64,000 nt of DNA from Rhodoferax sp. (GCA_024235935.1 JACKLL010000001.1:508629-572628); one strand, 5' to 3'; numbered from the stretch's first letter, positions 19,931-30,191 are shown. Made by a program: numbers and translations. Notes: a model not told the origin generated them from the sequence alone.

Positions 19931-20422
19931 CTGCCCATTGTAAAAAGCCTGGTCTGGCCTGACGAGGCCGCGACCCGTCTGTTTGCCGCCAGCCTTGCGG
20001 CACAACCTGCGCTGGCGCAATGTTTTGTCGCCCTGCATGGCGAACTCGGTGCCGGCAAGACCAGCTTCGTGCGTTATCTGCTGCAGGCCCTGGGCGTGAC
20101 GGGCCGCATCAAGAGCCCGACCTACGCGGTGCTCGAGTCCTATACCGTTTCCGAACACGGAGCCGACACCCGTCCGCTGGATATCTGGCACTTCGACTTC
20201 TACCGCTTCGACGATCCCGACGAATGGGAGGAAGCCGGCTTTCGCGAGATTTTCGCCAGCACCGGGCTCAAGCTCGCCGAGTGGCCCGAAAAGGTGGCCG
20301 ACAAGCTGCCCATGGCCGACATCGACCTGCACATTGCCGTGGAGACGGACGCACTGCGCCAGGTGCGCCTGGTCGCCAACACCGCCGCCGGCGCCGCGGT
20401 ACTGGAGAACATCACGCCATGA
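19895..20422 (+). CDS. tsaE: tRNA threonylcarbamoyladenosine biosynthesis ATPase
   Basis: ATPase partner of TsaB and TsaD in making the t6A modification of tRNA. The Walker A motif HGELGAGKTSFVRYLL and the segment IKSPTYAVLESY, then WHFDFYRFDDPDEWEEAGF, are diagnostic. No in-frame ATG exists near the expected start; the TTG at 19895 is chosen (175 residues), with TTG 19847 or a CTG further in as alternatives. The likely 5-prime end lies inside queG on the other strand. The stop codon overlaps the amiC start (ATGA). Confidence 0.92.
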   Translation: MILIDEHAGGHHLPIVKSLVWPDEAATRLFAASLAAQPALAQCFVALHGELGAGKTSFVRYLLQALGVTGRIKSPTYAVLESYTVSEHGADTRPLDIWHFDFYRFDDPDEWEEAGFREIFASTGLKLAEWPEKVADKLPMADIDLHIAVETDALRQVRLVANTAAGAAVLENITP

Positions 20423-21828
20423 AGCGCCGCGACCTGCTGCAGATGGGAAGCCTGGTGCTGCTGCTCGGCGCTGCCGAGATCGCCCGCGGCGCAACCATCC
20501 TGGCGGTACGGGTCTGGCCGGCGCCCGATTATTCGCGCGTGACCATCGAGTCCGACGCCATGCTCAAGACCAGCCAGTTGTTCGTCGGCAATCCGCCGCG
20601 GCTGGCGGTGGATATCGAGGGCATCGAACTCAACGCCGCGCTAAAGGAGCTGGTGGCCAAGGTCCAGTCCGACGACCCGACGATTGCCGGCATCCGTGTC
20701 GGCCAGTTCGCGCCCGGCGTGGTGCGCCTGGTGCTCGACCTCAAGCAGACGGCCAAGCCGCAGGTGTTCACGCTGATGCCGGTGGCTGCGTACCAGCACC
20801 GGCTGGTGCTGGACATGTACCCCAGCGTCGTCGCCGACCCGCTGGAGGCGCTGATCGCCGAGCGGATCGGCGCACCACAGACCATTTCGCCGCGCGACCT
20901 CGCAGCCGTGAAGCCACAAACGGCTCCCGGCACCGACCCGCTGGGTGAGCTGATCGCACAGCGCGCCACCGGCAGCGGCAGCGCCACCGCAGGCACATCC
21001 GCACCTGACAAACCCGCAATGCCGACGGCCCCGGCCGCCGCCCCGGCAATCGTGGCGTCGAGCAAACGAGCGGCAACGCCGACCATCGACCCGAATGCCC
21101 GCACCGACCGCCTGATCATCATCGCGCTCGACCCGGGCCATGGCGGTGAAGACCCCGGCGCCATCGGCCCCGGCGGCACCCGCGAAAAGGACGTGGTGCT
21201 GCGGCTGGCGCACCAGCTGCGCGAACGCATCAACGGCATGACGGTCGGCGGCAATGCCATGCGCGCCTACCTCACGCGCGACGCCGACTTCTTCGTGCCG
21301 CTGCACGTGCGGGTGCAAAAGGCCCGCCGGGTCCAGGCCGACCTGTTCGTGAGCCTGCATGCCGACGCGTTCTACACGCCGCGCCCCCAGGGTGCCAGCG
21401 TGTTCGCGCTGAGCCAGGGCGGTGCATCGAGCAGCGCCGCGCGCTGGATGGCCGACAAGGAAAACAAGGCCGACCTGATCGGCGGCGTCAACGTGGCCTC
21501 CCGCGACGCCGAGGTGCAACGCGCCATGCTCGACATGAGCACCACCGCGCAGATCAAGGACAGCCTCATGCTCGGCAGCGCCATGCTGGGCGAGATCGGC
21601 CGCGTCGGCAAGCTGCACAAGCCACGCGTCGAGCAGGCCGGCTTCGCGGTGCTCAAGGCCCCCGACATTCCCAGCGTGCTGGTCGAGGCCGCCTTCATCA
21701 GCAACCCCGAGGAAGAAGCCCGGCTCAACGACGAGAAATACATCGCCCAGCTCGCCGATGCCCTGGTGCGCGGCATCGAGGGCTACTTCTCGCGCAATCC
21801 GCCGCTGGCGCGCAGCCGGGCGGTCTGA
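20419..21828 (+). CDS. amiC: N-acetylmuramoyl-L-alanine amidase
   Basis: Periplasmic amidase that cleaves peptidoglycan at the septum. The 469 residues begin with an RR-containing signal (MKRRDLLQMGSLVLLLGAAEI), suggesting Tat export as in E. coli AmiC. An AMIN domain follows (about 30-135: ILAVRVWPAPDYSRVTIES ... VRLVLDLK), then a proline/alanine linker, then Amidase_3 with zinc-site motifs LDPGHGGEDPGAIG, VSLHADAF and VLVEAAFISNPEEE. The ATG overlaps the tsaE stop. In related genomes mutL often follows closely; here about 6.3 kb of other DNA intervenes. Confidence 0.95.
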   Translation: MKRRDLLQMGSLVLLLGAAEIARGATILAVRVWPAPDYSRVTIESDAMLKTSQLFVGNPPRLAVDIEGIELNAALKELVAKVQSDDPTIAGIRVGQFAPGVVRLVLDLKQTAKPQVFTLMPVAAYQHRLVLDMYPSVVADPLEALIAERIGAPQTISPRDLAAVKPQTAPGTDPLGELIAQRATGSGSATAGTSAPDKPAMPTAPAAAPAIVASSKRAATPTIDPNARTDRLIIIALDPGHGGEDPGAIGPGGTREKDVVLRLAHQLRERINGMTVGGNAMRAYLTRDADFFVPLHVRVQKARRVQADLFVSLHADAFYTPRPQGASVFALSQGGASSSAARWMADKENKADLIGGVNVASRDAEVQRAMLDMSTTAQIKDSLMLGSAMLGEIGRVGKLHKPRVEQAGFAVLKAPDIPSVLVEAAFISNPEEEARLNDEKYIAQLADALVRGIEGYFSRNPPLARSRAV

Positions 21829-21856
21829 GTCTTGTGTTGCTTTGCGGGTGCGGCCA

Positions 21857-21897
21857 AGGCCCGCCGAACCGCTGGGCGGCGTATCACTGTGGCGGTC
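21857..21897 (+). repeat. Truncated copy of palindromic repeat element
   Basis: These 41 bases match the left arm of the repeat element at 24312 in 36 of 41 positions by eye, in the same orientation (shared blocks AGGCCCGCCGAACC and TCACTGTGGCGGTC). Similarity also extends weakly leftwards (TTGCGGGTG...). The inner part and right arm of the element are absent: the AraC-family coding sequence takes over. The stop codon of that gene (21884-21886) and its last five codons lie within the repeat. Confidence 0.75.
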
Positions 21898-22975
21898 GGT
21901 TGCCAAATCCTTCACGCTGGGGGGGCGTGCCTGCCTGCGCAAGCCACTGGGTGGGCGTCAGATGGTGGATGCGTTGAAATTCGCGGTGAAAGTTTGACTT
22001 GGTGTTGAACCCGCTGTCAAACAGCGCACGCGTCACCGCCTGCCCGGCCATCAGCAGCTTGCACGCGTGTTCGATGCGGCGGCGGTTCACGTAGCGGGCC
22101 ACGTTTTCTCCATGTCCCAGGTTCACCGCGGCTGACAAGGTCTTGGACGGCACCCCGAGTTTGCGGGCCAGCGCCACCAGGGTCAGATCGGGGTTGAGCC
22201 ACGGCCGCGCCTCGCGCATGTAGGCATCCAGCCGCGCCAGCAGGGCCGGGTCGGCAGCATCCAACACGTCTGCGGCGGGTTCTGCATGCGCCGAATCCGA
22301 TGGAATCTGGCTGGCCGGTTGTTGAGCACCCCTCGAATCGTCGAGGGAGTCTGGCAACCGCCATTCAGGCGACAAGCCGATAGACCCGAGCGCCAGCAAC
22401 ATGAGGGATGACATGACGCTGATCAAGCGCGCCCGCGATTCGCCCGATTGCATCAATTGATCCAGATAGATCAGCCCATCGCCCAGGGCAGAGACCAGCA
22501 GCGTCAGCGCGACAAATTGCCACAGCCAGCGTGGCACGTTGTCGCTGGCCAGTCGGGACAAGGGGAGTTCGGCGGCGCCGGGGCGCAGAGCCAGCAGCAG
22601 GGCCACGCCGTAAGTCACGAACGCGCCGATCACCAGCAGGTCCAGCCCGTCCGGCCAGAACAGGAGGCCCAACAGCACGATCAGCGGCGCCAACCCGTGC
22701 CAAGCATCGCGCGCCCGCAGCGGGCGAACCTGCACCGCGACGAAAGCGCACCAGGTCAGCGGGGGTAGCGCGGACGCGGTGACGGGCTGCAGCCAGCGCA
22801 GCCCTGTCACGCCGTAATGCTGCACAAGCGCCACGAGCAAGCTCTGCGCCGCCGCGGCCACCACCAGCAGGACCAGGAGCGGGTGCCAGCGCGCGCGGTC
22901 GCCCCCGAACCAGGTCCGGGCGGCGGTATAGGCCAGGGCCAAGGCGACAACAACGGGCAGCGGCAGGGTCAGCAT
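21884..22975 (-). CDS. Membrane-anchored AraC-family regulator
   Basis: Transcription factor of 363 residues with about seven membrane spans in the N-terminal half (from MLTLPLPVVVALALAYTAA to SSLMLLALGSIGL, about 1-225), a linker, and a C-terminal AraC DNA-binding domain (about 265-345: NPDLTLVALARKLGVPSKTLSAAVN ... ALFDSGFNTKSNFHREFQRIHHLTPTQW). Such proteins sense signals in or outside the membrane. The ATG at 22975 starts at the first span. It is divergent from a secreted hydrolase gene, with a perfect 24-bp palindrome between, so it probably regulates that gene. Its last codons fall in a repeat element. Confidence 0.9.
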   Translation of the reverse strand: MLTLPLPVVVALALAYTAARTWFGGDRARWHPLLVLLVVAAAAQSLLVALVQHYGVTGLRWLQPVTASALPPLTWCAFVAVQVRPLRARDAWHGLAPLIVLLGLLFWPDGLDLLVIGAFVTYGVALLLALRPGAAELPLSRLASDNVPRWLWQFVALTLLVSALGDGLIYLDQLMQSGESRARLISVMSSLMLLALGSIGLSPEWRLPDSLDDSRGAQQPASQIPSDSAHAEPAADVLDAADPALLARLDAYMREARPWLNPDLTLVALARKLGVPSKTLSAAVNLGHGENVARYVNRRRIEHACKLLMAGQAVTRALFDSGFNTKSNFHREFQRIHHLTPTQWLAQAGTPPQREGFGNRPPQ

Positions 22976-23008
22976 GGATGCAAATGTGGACGGAAACCGG
23001 TTTTGGGA

Positions 23009-23032
23009 CGTCCTGAAACGCGTTTCAGGACG
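23009..23032. promoter_or_regulatory. Perfect 24-bp palindrome, probable operator
   Basis: A perfect inverted repeat with centre CCTGAAACGCGTTTCAGG and one further CGT/ACG step on each side. It lies 34 bases upstream of the AraC-family gene and 58 bases upstream of the divergent hydrolase gene. Perfect symmetry of this length between divergent genes suggests a binding site for a dimeric regulator; a transcript hairpin is less likely because no T-run follows. Confidence 0.6.
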
Positions 23033-23090
23033 CCCGGGACAGGCCGGATAGCCATCATAGGTGCATCCCAACTCCTCGAAAAAACCCACC

Positions 23091-24152
23091 ATGCGTCAAC
23101 TTCTCATCGGGCTGTACCTTGTTGCCATCGCAACGACTGCATTCGCGCAAACGCCAGCCGCCGCAGCCGCATCGCAGGCCCATGCATCGCTGGCTGCCGG
23201 GTTCAGGGCATGGCACGGGCCCATGTCGGAGTCCAAAAAGCCACTGGCCGGGGGTATCTGGTACCCGGCCGCTGGCGCCGGCCCGGCCATGCCCCAGTTT
23301 GACTCGCCGATTTTCCAGGGTGTGCCGGTGCAGCCAGATGCAGCCATTCGACCCGGCCGATGGCCACTGGTGCTGCTGTCGCACGGCGTCGGAGGCCACT
23401 GGCGGAGTTTGGCCTGGCTGGGGGCTGGCCTGGCGCAGCAGGGTGCGATCGTTGTCGGCGTCAACCACCCGGGCAGCACATTCGGCGACTACGAAATGCG
23501 CCGCAGCCTGAACCACGGCTCCCGGGTGAGCGATCTGAAGACCACACTCGATGCCCTGCTCGCAGATGCCGCCATGGGCCCTCATATAGACTCGCAGCGC
23601 ATTTACGTGGCGGGCTTTTCATTGGGAGGATGGACGTCACTTTCCATTGGCGGACTGCGTGGTGACTTACATGCCTACGCCGACTATTGCGCCCGATCGG
23701 GACACCGCCATTGCCGCGACATTGCACGGGCTGGTATCGACCTGACGAAACTGGACGCCCGTGTCTGGAGCCGCAGCTACCGCGATCCGCGCGTGAAGGC
23801 GGTTGCCGCCGTCGACCCGGCGCTGCACCAAGGTCTGAACGCTGCAAACGCCAGCGACATGGTCGACCAGGTGCTGCTGATCGGCCTGGGTCAAGGCGCC
23901 GACCGGTTGCCCGATACGGATTTCTCCGCGCCCGGCGCCACGCTCACGGGTATCCTGCCCAAGGCCCGCATCGAAATCATGGCACCGGCCTTTCACTTCT
24001 CCGCGCTGCCGGTTTGCAAACCTGCGGGGGCCAAGCTGCTGGCGGAGGACAACGACGACCCGGTGTGCTCCGATCCGCCCGGCACCGACAGGCCCGTGCT
24101 GCACGATCGCATCACCCGCTCGATCGCACGCCACTTCGGGCTGGTGCCCTGA
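23091..24152 (+). CDS. Secreted alpha/beta hydrolase, dienelactone-hydrolase-like
   Basis: Exported serine hydrolase of 353 residues. The ATG at 23091 gives a clean Sec signal peptide (MRQLLIGLYLVAIATTAFA, cut near residue 20). The fold motifs are LVLLSHGVGGHWRS (oxyanion region), the nucleophile elbow VAGFSLGGWTS (Ser about 175), and a late histidine in RARIEIMAPAFHF. The overall layout resembles platelet-activating-factor acetylhydrolase or dienelactone-hydrolase-like lipases of the periplasm. Substrate unknown. It is divergent from an AraC-type sensor regulator with a shared palindromic site. Confidence 0.88.
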   Translation: MRQLLIGLYLVAIATTAFAQTPAAAAASQAHASLAAGFRAWHGPMSESKKPLAGGIWYPAAGAGPAMPQFDSPIFQGVPVQPDAAIRPGRWPLVLLSHGVGGHWRSLAWLGAGLAQQGAIVVGVNHPGSTFGDYEMRRSLNHGSRVSDLKTTLDALLADAAMGPHIDSQRIYVAGFSLGGWTSLSIGGLRGDLHAYADYCARSGHRHCRDIARAGIDLTKLDARVWSRSYRDPRVKAVAAVDPALHQGLNAANASDMVDQVLLIGLGQGADRLPDTDFSAPGATLTGILPKARIEIMAPAFHFSALPVCKPAGAKLLAEDNDDPVCSDPPGTDRPVLHDRITRSIARHFGLVP

Positions 24153-24311
24153 AACGCCAGCCATCCCCTTCTGATTCTGGCCACTGAGCGCGGGTCGTAC
24201 TGCCGATGGTGTTGCTGATGCATTTCTCAGGCGCGTTGTCCGTACCGCAAGGCATCTGGCTCATTTGCCGTCGGAACTGTCCAGCGTTGAACGATTGCGC
24301 GGGTGCTGCGC

Positions 24312-24542
24312 AGGCCCGCCGAACCCCTGCACGGCGCTTCACTGTGGCGGTCAGGCGCTGAACGCGCCGACTTCCCTGCGGTGCTCGGTCTTGCGCCCGC
24401 ATCGCGCAACTCACTACGCGCCCTGCGGGCGCTGCGTTCAAACAAGCGCGATGAGCATGATGACGAACGCGCTGCGCGCGGGGCGCAAGCCCTGCGCTCC
24501 TCGGCGCCACACAGGCGCGCCGCGCAGGGGTTCGGCAGGCCT
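24312..24542 (+). repeat. Palindromic repeat element, copy A
   Basis: A 231-bp non-coding element with terminal inverted repeats: 24312-24350 against 24504-24542, matching in 32 of 39 positions (shared block GCCGAACCCCTGC). The core (about 24349-24490) is closely similar to the reverse complement of the core of copy B at 27144-27383, including GCGCAACTCACTACGCGCCC and GCTGCGTTCA. Internal short hairpins occur (GGCGC TGAAC GCGCC; GCGCCC TGC GGGCGC). No open frame within it looks like a protein. It resembles a MITE-like or large REP-like element; no clear target duplication is seen. Confidence 0.8.
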
Positions 24543-24899
24543 TCGCAATGGGGGCGCTGGATGACTTTTCGTCGGCTCGAACCGGCCAGGGACTCACATT
24601 GACCGCTGCCAGCCGGGTACCCGCTTCAGACTGCCAGGCGACGTTCGACTTTCGGAACTGCCCGCTCCAGACCGGTCGTTCAGGTATACCTTGAAAGGTC
24701 GGCAAGGTGGCGCCATTTCCGGCAACTCGAGTACCCGCACTCGGCCATCAGCGGACGGTCACCCTGGCGTGGCGGACGACAGCACCAGACCCGTACCGGT
24801 AGTAGAAATTTTTGATTTGCCTTCTCAAGAGCGGCCATAGCGTCGGTATCGGTCAATTCAACGGTAAGGTCGGCGCATGGCAACGCAGGGAAGAAGCTG
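24543..24899. other. Intergenic DNA without recognisable gene
   Basis: About 360 bases between repeat copy A and the 3-prime end of the SelA-like gene. Short open frames exist on both strands but show no family resemblance, signal or ribosome-binding site. An AT-rich patch near 24805-24825 stands out from the surrounding GC-rich DNA. The stretch from the hydrolase stop (24153) to copy A is likewise empty. Confidence 0.5.
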
Positions 24900-26003
24900 T
24901 CAGCGGGGGCTTGAAGCGATGGCGGCTTCGAGCAATGCACACAGCTCGCCGATTTCGTCATCCTCGACGCCCGTCAACTCCAGTCCGATTTCGCCGCCCA
25001 ATACGCCATGCGGGGAGACCGCCACTGCCGGATCGCCATCGCGCAACAATCGCACCAGCTGCGCGGCGTCCTTACCCACTGCGACAGCATCCACAGCCAG
25101 CCACAGCCGCTCGAAGCCGTTGCCTTGGGGATCAGCCTGACGCCGCACACCGATGCCCTTCCACGCGGCAGCCGCTTGCACAACCGCATCGACCTTCAGC
25201 CGTTGTTGCGACTGCCAAAGCGTGGGGGGCAAGTCCTGTCGCGCCTCGACTGCCGCAATGACACCCGCAATCGCTTCCTTCGTTGGCTTCATGCCGCGCC
25301 CAATGCCCGCGTGCTGCGCATCGACAGCGGCAACCAGATCGGCGCGTCCCACAACCACTCCAGCCGTCGGCGCTCGCAAATATTTGTGCGCGCTTACCAG
25401 CACGAGATCTGCACCGCTTGCCACGAGCTCGGCCATGCGCCAATCCTGCGCTGCGCCGTCCAAGACCAACGGTACCCCGGCCGCCCGAGCCCGCGCCGAC
25501 AACTCTCGCGTGACCTGCGGCCCCGACCCCGACGCAAGGTGCGACTCAACCGCCACGATACAAGCTACGCCGGGGCGCGAGAGCGCCACATCCAGTTCCG
25601 AGAGATCGGCATACGCCTCAGGCAGTGCACCCGCGATTCGCAAGGCTTGCACGATCGATTGTCCATAGTTCACCTGCTGTGTTGCCAGCATTGGAATGCG
25701 CCGCGGCCACCCTTGTGCATCCGGCAATAGCGCAATACGCGCTGGGTCGCTGCCCGCAATGCAGGCCGCAGCCGACAGCGTCAGCGCCGCAGCCGTGCAA
25801 TGCGTCACACACGCCGCTGGCGACCCGCTCCAGCGGGCGATCCTCTCACCTGCAAGTGCCTGTAATTCCGCCATGACCACGTAGCGCCGTAGCATTTCCG
25901 CCGCTGCCTGCGCCACCGCCGCATCGCAGCGTGACACGCCAAACGGCGTAGCAGTGCCCCATGCGTTGATGACGCGACGGGGTTGCGTGGGAGACGGGTG
26001 CAT
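24900..26003 (-). CDS. SelA/DgaE-like PLP-dependent enzyme
   Basis: Fold-type I PLP enzyme of 367 residues, resembling the SelA/D-glucosaminate-6-phosphate ammonia-lyase group rather than true selenocysteine synthase, whose long N-terminal domain is missing. Visible features are VINAWGTATPFGVSRC, the conserved RYVVMAELQALAGERIAR, VTHCTAAALTLSAAACI (phosphate-binding region), ESHLASGSG and the PLP lysine in VSAHKYLRAPTAGVVVG. ATG 26003 is chosen because the family starts near VINAWGT; an upstream GTG (26060) adds 19 residues. No partner, transporter or regulator lies next to it. It sits between two inverted repeat elements. Confidence 0.8.
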   Translation of the reverse strand: MHPSPTQPRRVINAWGTATPFGVSRCDAAVAQAAAEMLRRYVVMAELQALAGERIARWSGSPAACVTHCTAAALTLSAAACIAGSDPARIALLPDAQGWPRRIPMLATQQVNYGQSIVQALRIAGALPEAYADLSELDVALSRPGVACIVAVESHLASGSGPQVTRELSARARAAGVPLVLDGAAQDWRMAELVASGADLVLVSAHKYLRAPTAGVVVGRADLVAAVDAQHAGIGRGMKPTKEAIAGVIAAVEARQDLPPTLWQSQQRLKVDAVVQAAAAWKGIGVRRQADPQGNGFERLWLAVDAVAVGKDAAQLVRLLRDGDPAVAVSPHGVLGGEIGLELTGVEDDEIGELCALLEAAIASSPR

Positions 26004-26303
26004 GAGGAGAATTGTGCCACCCAACGTCTGCTCAAACGACGCGCGAGCAATCCCTGCCACAACTACTTAAACCCACATTGCACAGTGCCGTGGCTTTCAT
26101 CGATCGCGTCGGCCTTTCCGTAATCAAAAAGAACGAATTGAACTTCCAACTAGCTGCCTGTCGCGAACGACCGGACTCGCTGCGATGCTGACGTCCGGCG
26201 ACGCCGACCGTAGGACCGCAAAGGGTCGGTTGCCGCTATCGCTTGGAGCCAGTTGAGGCGGTAGTCGCCAAAGACTGGCGTCAGGCCATACGCTGAGCCA
26301 CCC
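26004..26303. other. Intergenic DNA without recognisable gene
   Basis: About 300 bases with lower GC than the chromosome around it. No protein, RNA gene or repeat was recognised. Part of the 26004-26060 stretch may be coding if the SelA-like gene uses its upstream GTG. Confidence 0.5.
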
Positions 26304-26540
26304 TCAATCCTTGAGGCTCACCCCCAGGGCATCCAGCTTCTTTGCATACGAGTCCCTGCGTTTTGTTGCCTTTGCAGCTGTTTCGACAGCCGCCTGGACT
26401 GCCTTGGGCCCTTTTCGCGCAGCAGCTTTGATCAATCCGAACTTGTGATCAGCATCTGCTTGCGCCCGCCTGAAAGTGGCGATGAGTTCGGCATGGGCAA
26501 CGGATGGATTCACTGAAACTCCCATATCGGATCGCGCCAT
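26304..26540 (-). CDS. Small helical protein, unknown
   Basis: Open frame of 78 residues from the ATG at 26540 (MARSDMGVSVNPSVAHAELIATF), rich in lysine and alanine and predicted mostly helical (ADADHKFGLIKAAARKGPKAVQAAVETAAKATKRRDSYAKKL). The frame stays open to 26630 with a less convincing N-terminus. Base composition is clearly less GC-rich than the core genes, as in its neighbour at 26643. It has no recognised family; the basic helical nature could fit a nucleic-acid-binding protein but that is only a guess. Confidence 0.45.
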   Translation of the reverse strand: MARSDMGVSVNPSVAHAELIATFRRAQADADHKFGLIKAAARKGPKAVQAAVETAAKATKRRDSYAKKLDALGVSLKD

Positions 26541-26642
26541 TTTCTGCGCTCTGTCGCACCCCGCGCCGTGCAAGGCACGGATCAAGCCATTTGTCTTCGA
26601 GTCATGGGCCTTCAACGGTGGACAGGCCACAAACTTGCGTCG

Positions 26643-27062
26643 TTACGCCGATAGCTTGACGTTGGTGCGCAGCAAAGCTGTTCTCAATTCGCGGTTGGCA
26701 GGTTTTGCAATATCCACCTTTTGAACAGCCAGGTCGAACGGTGAGCCTGGCCTGATGCTGGATGGCAGTACCTTCTTTACAGGATTCGCAGTCGGGTACG
26801 TGCCCTGCACCGGACACATGCGGACGGAAAACCCGAATTCGTCGAGTACGCCTTTCGCATACAACTCCGCCAATTGTTGAAACGTCACGAAGGCTGAGCG
26901 TTTGACTACCTTCATCCCTGGCTCACTGATGTCGCGAACGATCTCGAATTTACCTAGCGAATCTCGTTGCGTATTGGTAAACGGATGCAGCAAGAAGGTC
27001 TGATGAACCCCATCCTTCTTGGACACCAGCGTGTGCTCGACGGCGATATCAGTCAACAGCAT
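26643..27062 (-). CDS. Hypothetical protein, low-GC accessory gene
   Basis: A 139-residue protein starting MLLTDIAVEHTLVSKKDGVHQTF with an AGAGG ribosome-binding site nine bases upstream of the ATG at 27062, which supports it being real. It is soluble, mixed alpha/beta by appearance, without signal peptide or membrane segment. The C-terminal half contains PVKKVLPSSIRPGSPFDLAVQKVDIAKPANRELR. Codon use and GC are unlike the flanking core genes. It lies 81 bases from the repeat copy B and upstream of the small gene at 26304. No family recognised. Confidence 0.6.
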   Translation of the reverse strand: MLLTDIAVEHTLVSKKDGVHQTFLLHPFTNTQRDSLGKFEIVRDISEPGMKVVKRSAFVTFQQLAELYAKGVLDEFGFSVRMCPVQGTYPTANPVKKVLPSSIRPGSPFDLAVQKVDIAKPANRELRTALLRTNVKLSA

Positions 27063-27143
27063 ATCGTTTTCCTCTTCTTTCCAGGCAACAGCGCCAAGAC
27101 GTCAAATCAATGCCAGATCCCGCAGCATCAAACCCCACAGTCC

Positions 27144-27383
27144 CCTCGCGGCAGACGGGATCCGGCGCGGGCGCATTGTGGGGCGCCGAGGCGCGCAGCG
27201 GGTGGGGCGGCGCGCGCAGCGCGCTTCGTGATCATTCTCATCGCGCTTGTCTGAACGCAGCGGCCGAAGGGCGCGTAGTGAGTTGCGCGATGCGCCCCAT
27301 CCGCGAGCACCGCAGGGCCGTCGGCGCGTTCAGCGCCCGACCGCTCCACCATGCGCCTGCGCCGGATCCCGTCTGTCGCGAGG
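27144..27383 (-). repeat. Palindromic repeat element, copy B
   Basis: A 240-bp non-coding element, inverted relative to copy A. Its arms, 27144-27185 and 27342-27383, match each other in 38 of 42 positions (shared CAGACGGGATCCGGCGC), but this arm sequence is unrelated to that of copy A, while the cores are alike. The arms could form a long stem with the core as a structured loop. It separates the low-GC genes from dedA. Confidence 0.8.
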
Positions 27384-27447
27384 CGCGCCCACAAAACGCC
27401 GCCCGTTCAGCTGGCAAGGCACGGCACAGCTGTGAGCCACCAGCAGT

Positions 27448-28113
27448 TCAGGTGGCGTCCGCCGCCGCCTGCGCCGCCGCCTTGCGCTTGGCACGCCAGC
27501 CGCCCAGCAGCACCAGCGCACCGGGCACGAAGATCATCGCCCAGATGAACTTGTCCAGATGGGTCTTGACGAACGGGATGTTGCCGAACAGGTAGCCGAT
27601 GGCGACCACGCCGATGACCCAGATCAGCGCCCCGACCACGTTGAACATGGTGAATTTGGAGCGGGTCATGTCGGCCACACCGGCCACGAAGGGCGCGAAT
27701 GTGCGCACGAACGGCAGAAAGCGGGCGGTGATGATGGTGACGCCGCCATAACGCTCATAGAACGCATGGGCCTGGTCGAAGGCGCGCTTGTTGAAGAAGC
27801 GCGAGTCCTCCCACTGGAACACCTTGGGGCCGAAATAACGCCCGATGCTGAAATTGCACTGGTCGCCCAGCACTGCCGCCACCACCAGCAGCGGAACAAT
27901 CAGCTTCACATCCATCAGCCCGACGCCACACATCGCACCGACGACAAACAGCAGGGAATCGCCGGGCAGGAACGGCATCACGACCAGGCCGGTCTCGACG
28001 AAGATGATCAGGAAGAGCAGCGCGTAGACCCAGGCGCCATAGTTCTGGACGAACACCTCCAGGTGCTTGTCGACATGCAGAATGAAATCGAGGATGAAGG
28101 CAACTAGTTCCAT
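27448..28113 (-). CDS. DedA-family membrane protein
   Basis: Inner-membrane protein of the DedA/VTT family, linked in other bacteria to undecaprenyl-phosphate or phospholipid recycling and membrane homeostasis. The 221 residues show the family pattern: LLFLIIFVETGLVVMPFLPGDSLLFVVGA with the conserved Glu and Asp, the amphipathic GDQCNFSIGRYFGPK, and TARFLPFVRTFAPFVAGVADM with its essential arginines, followed by two C-terminal spans and a basic tail. It is divergent from mutL, with 59 bases between the starts. Confidence 0.92.
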   Translation of the reverse strand: MELVAFILDFILHVDKHLEVFVQNYGAWVYALLFLIIFVETGLVVMPFLPGDSLLFVVGAMCGVGLMDVKLIVPLLVVAAVLGDQCNFSIGRYFGPKVFQWEDSRFFNKRAFDQAHAFYERYGGVTIITARFLPFVRTFAPFVAGVADMTRSKFTMFNVVGALIWVIGVVAIGYLFGNIPFVKTHLDKFIWAMIFVPGALVLLGGWRAKRKAAAQAAADAT

Positions 28114-28172
28114 GGCGCAGGATTATCGCTGCCCCCATGTGACAGTCCGGCACCGCCACCTAAAATGCCCCG

Positions 28173-30191
<2,019 letters not shown>

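Noticed and set aside
24680..24961. Leftward 93-codon frame in the gap before the SelA-like gene
   Set aside because: No family resemblance or ribosome-binding site and it overlaps the end of the real gene.
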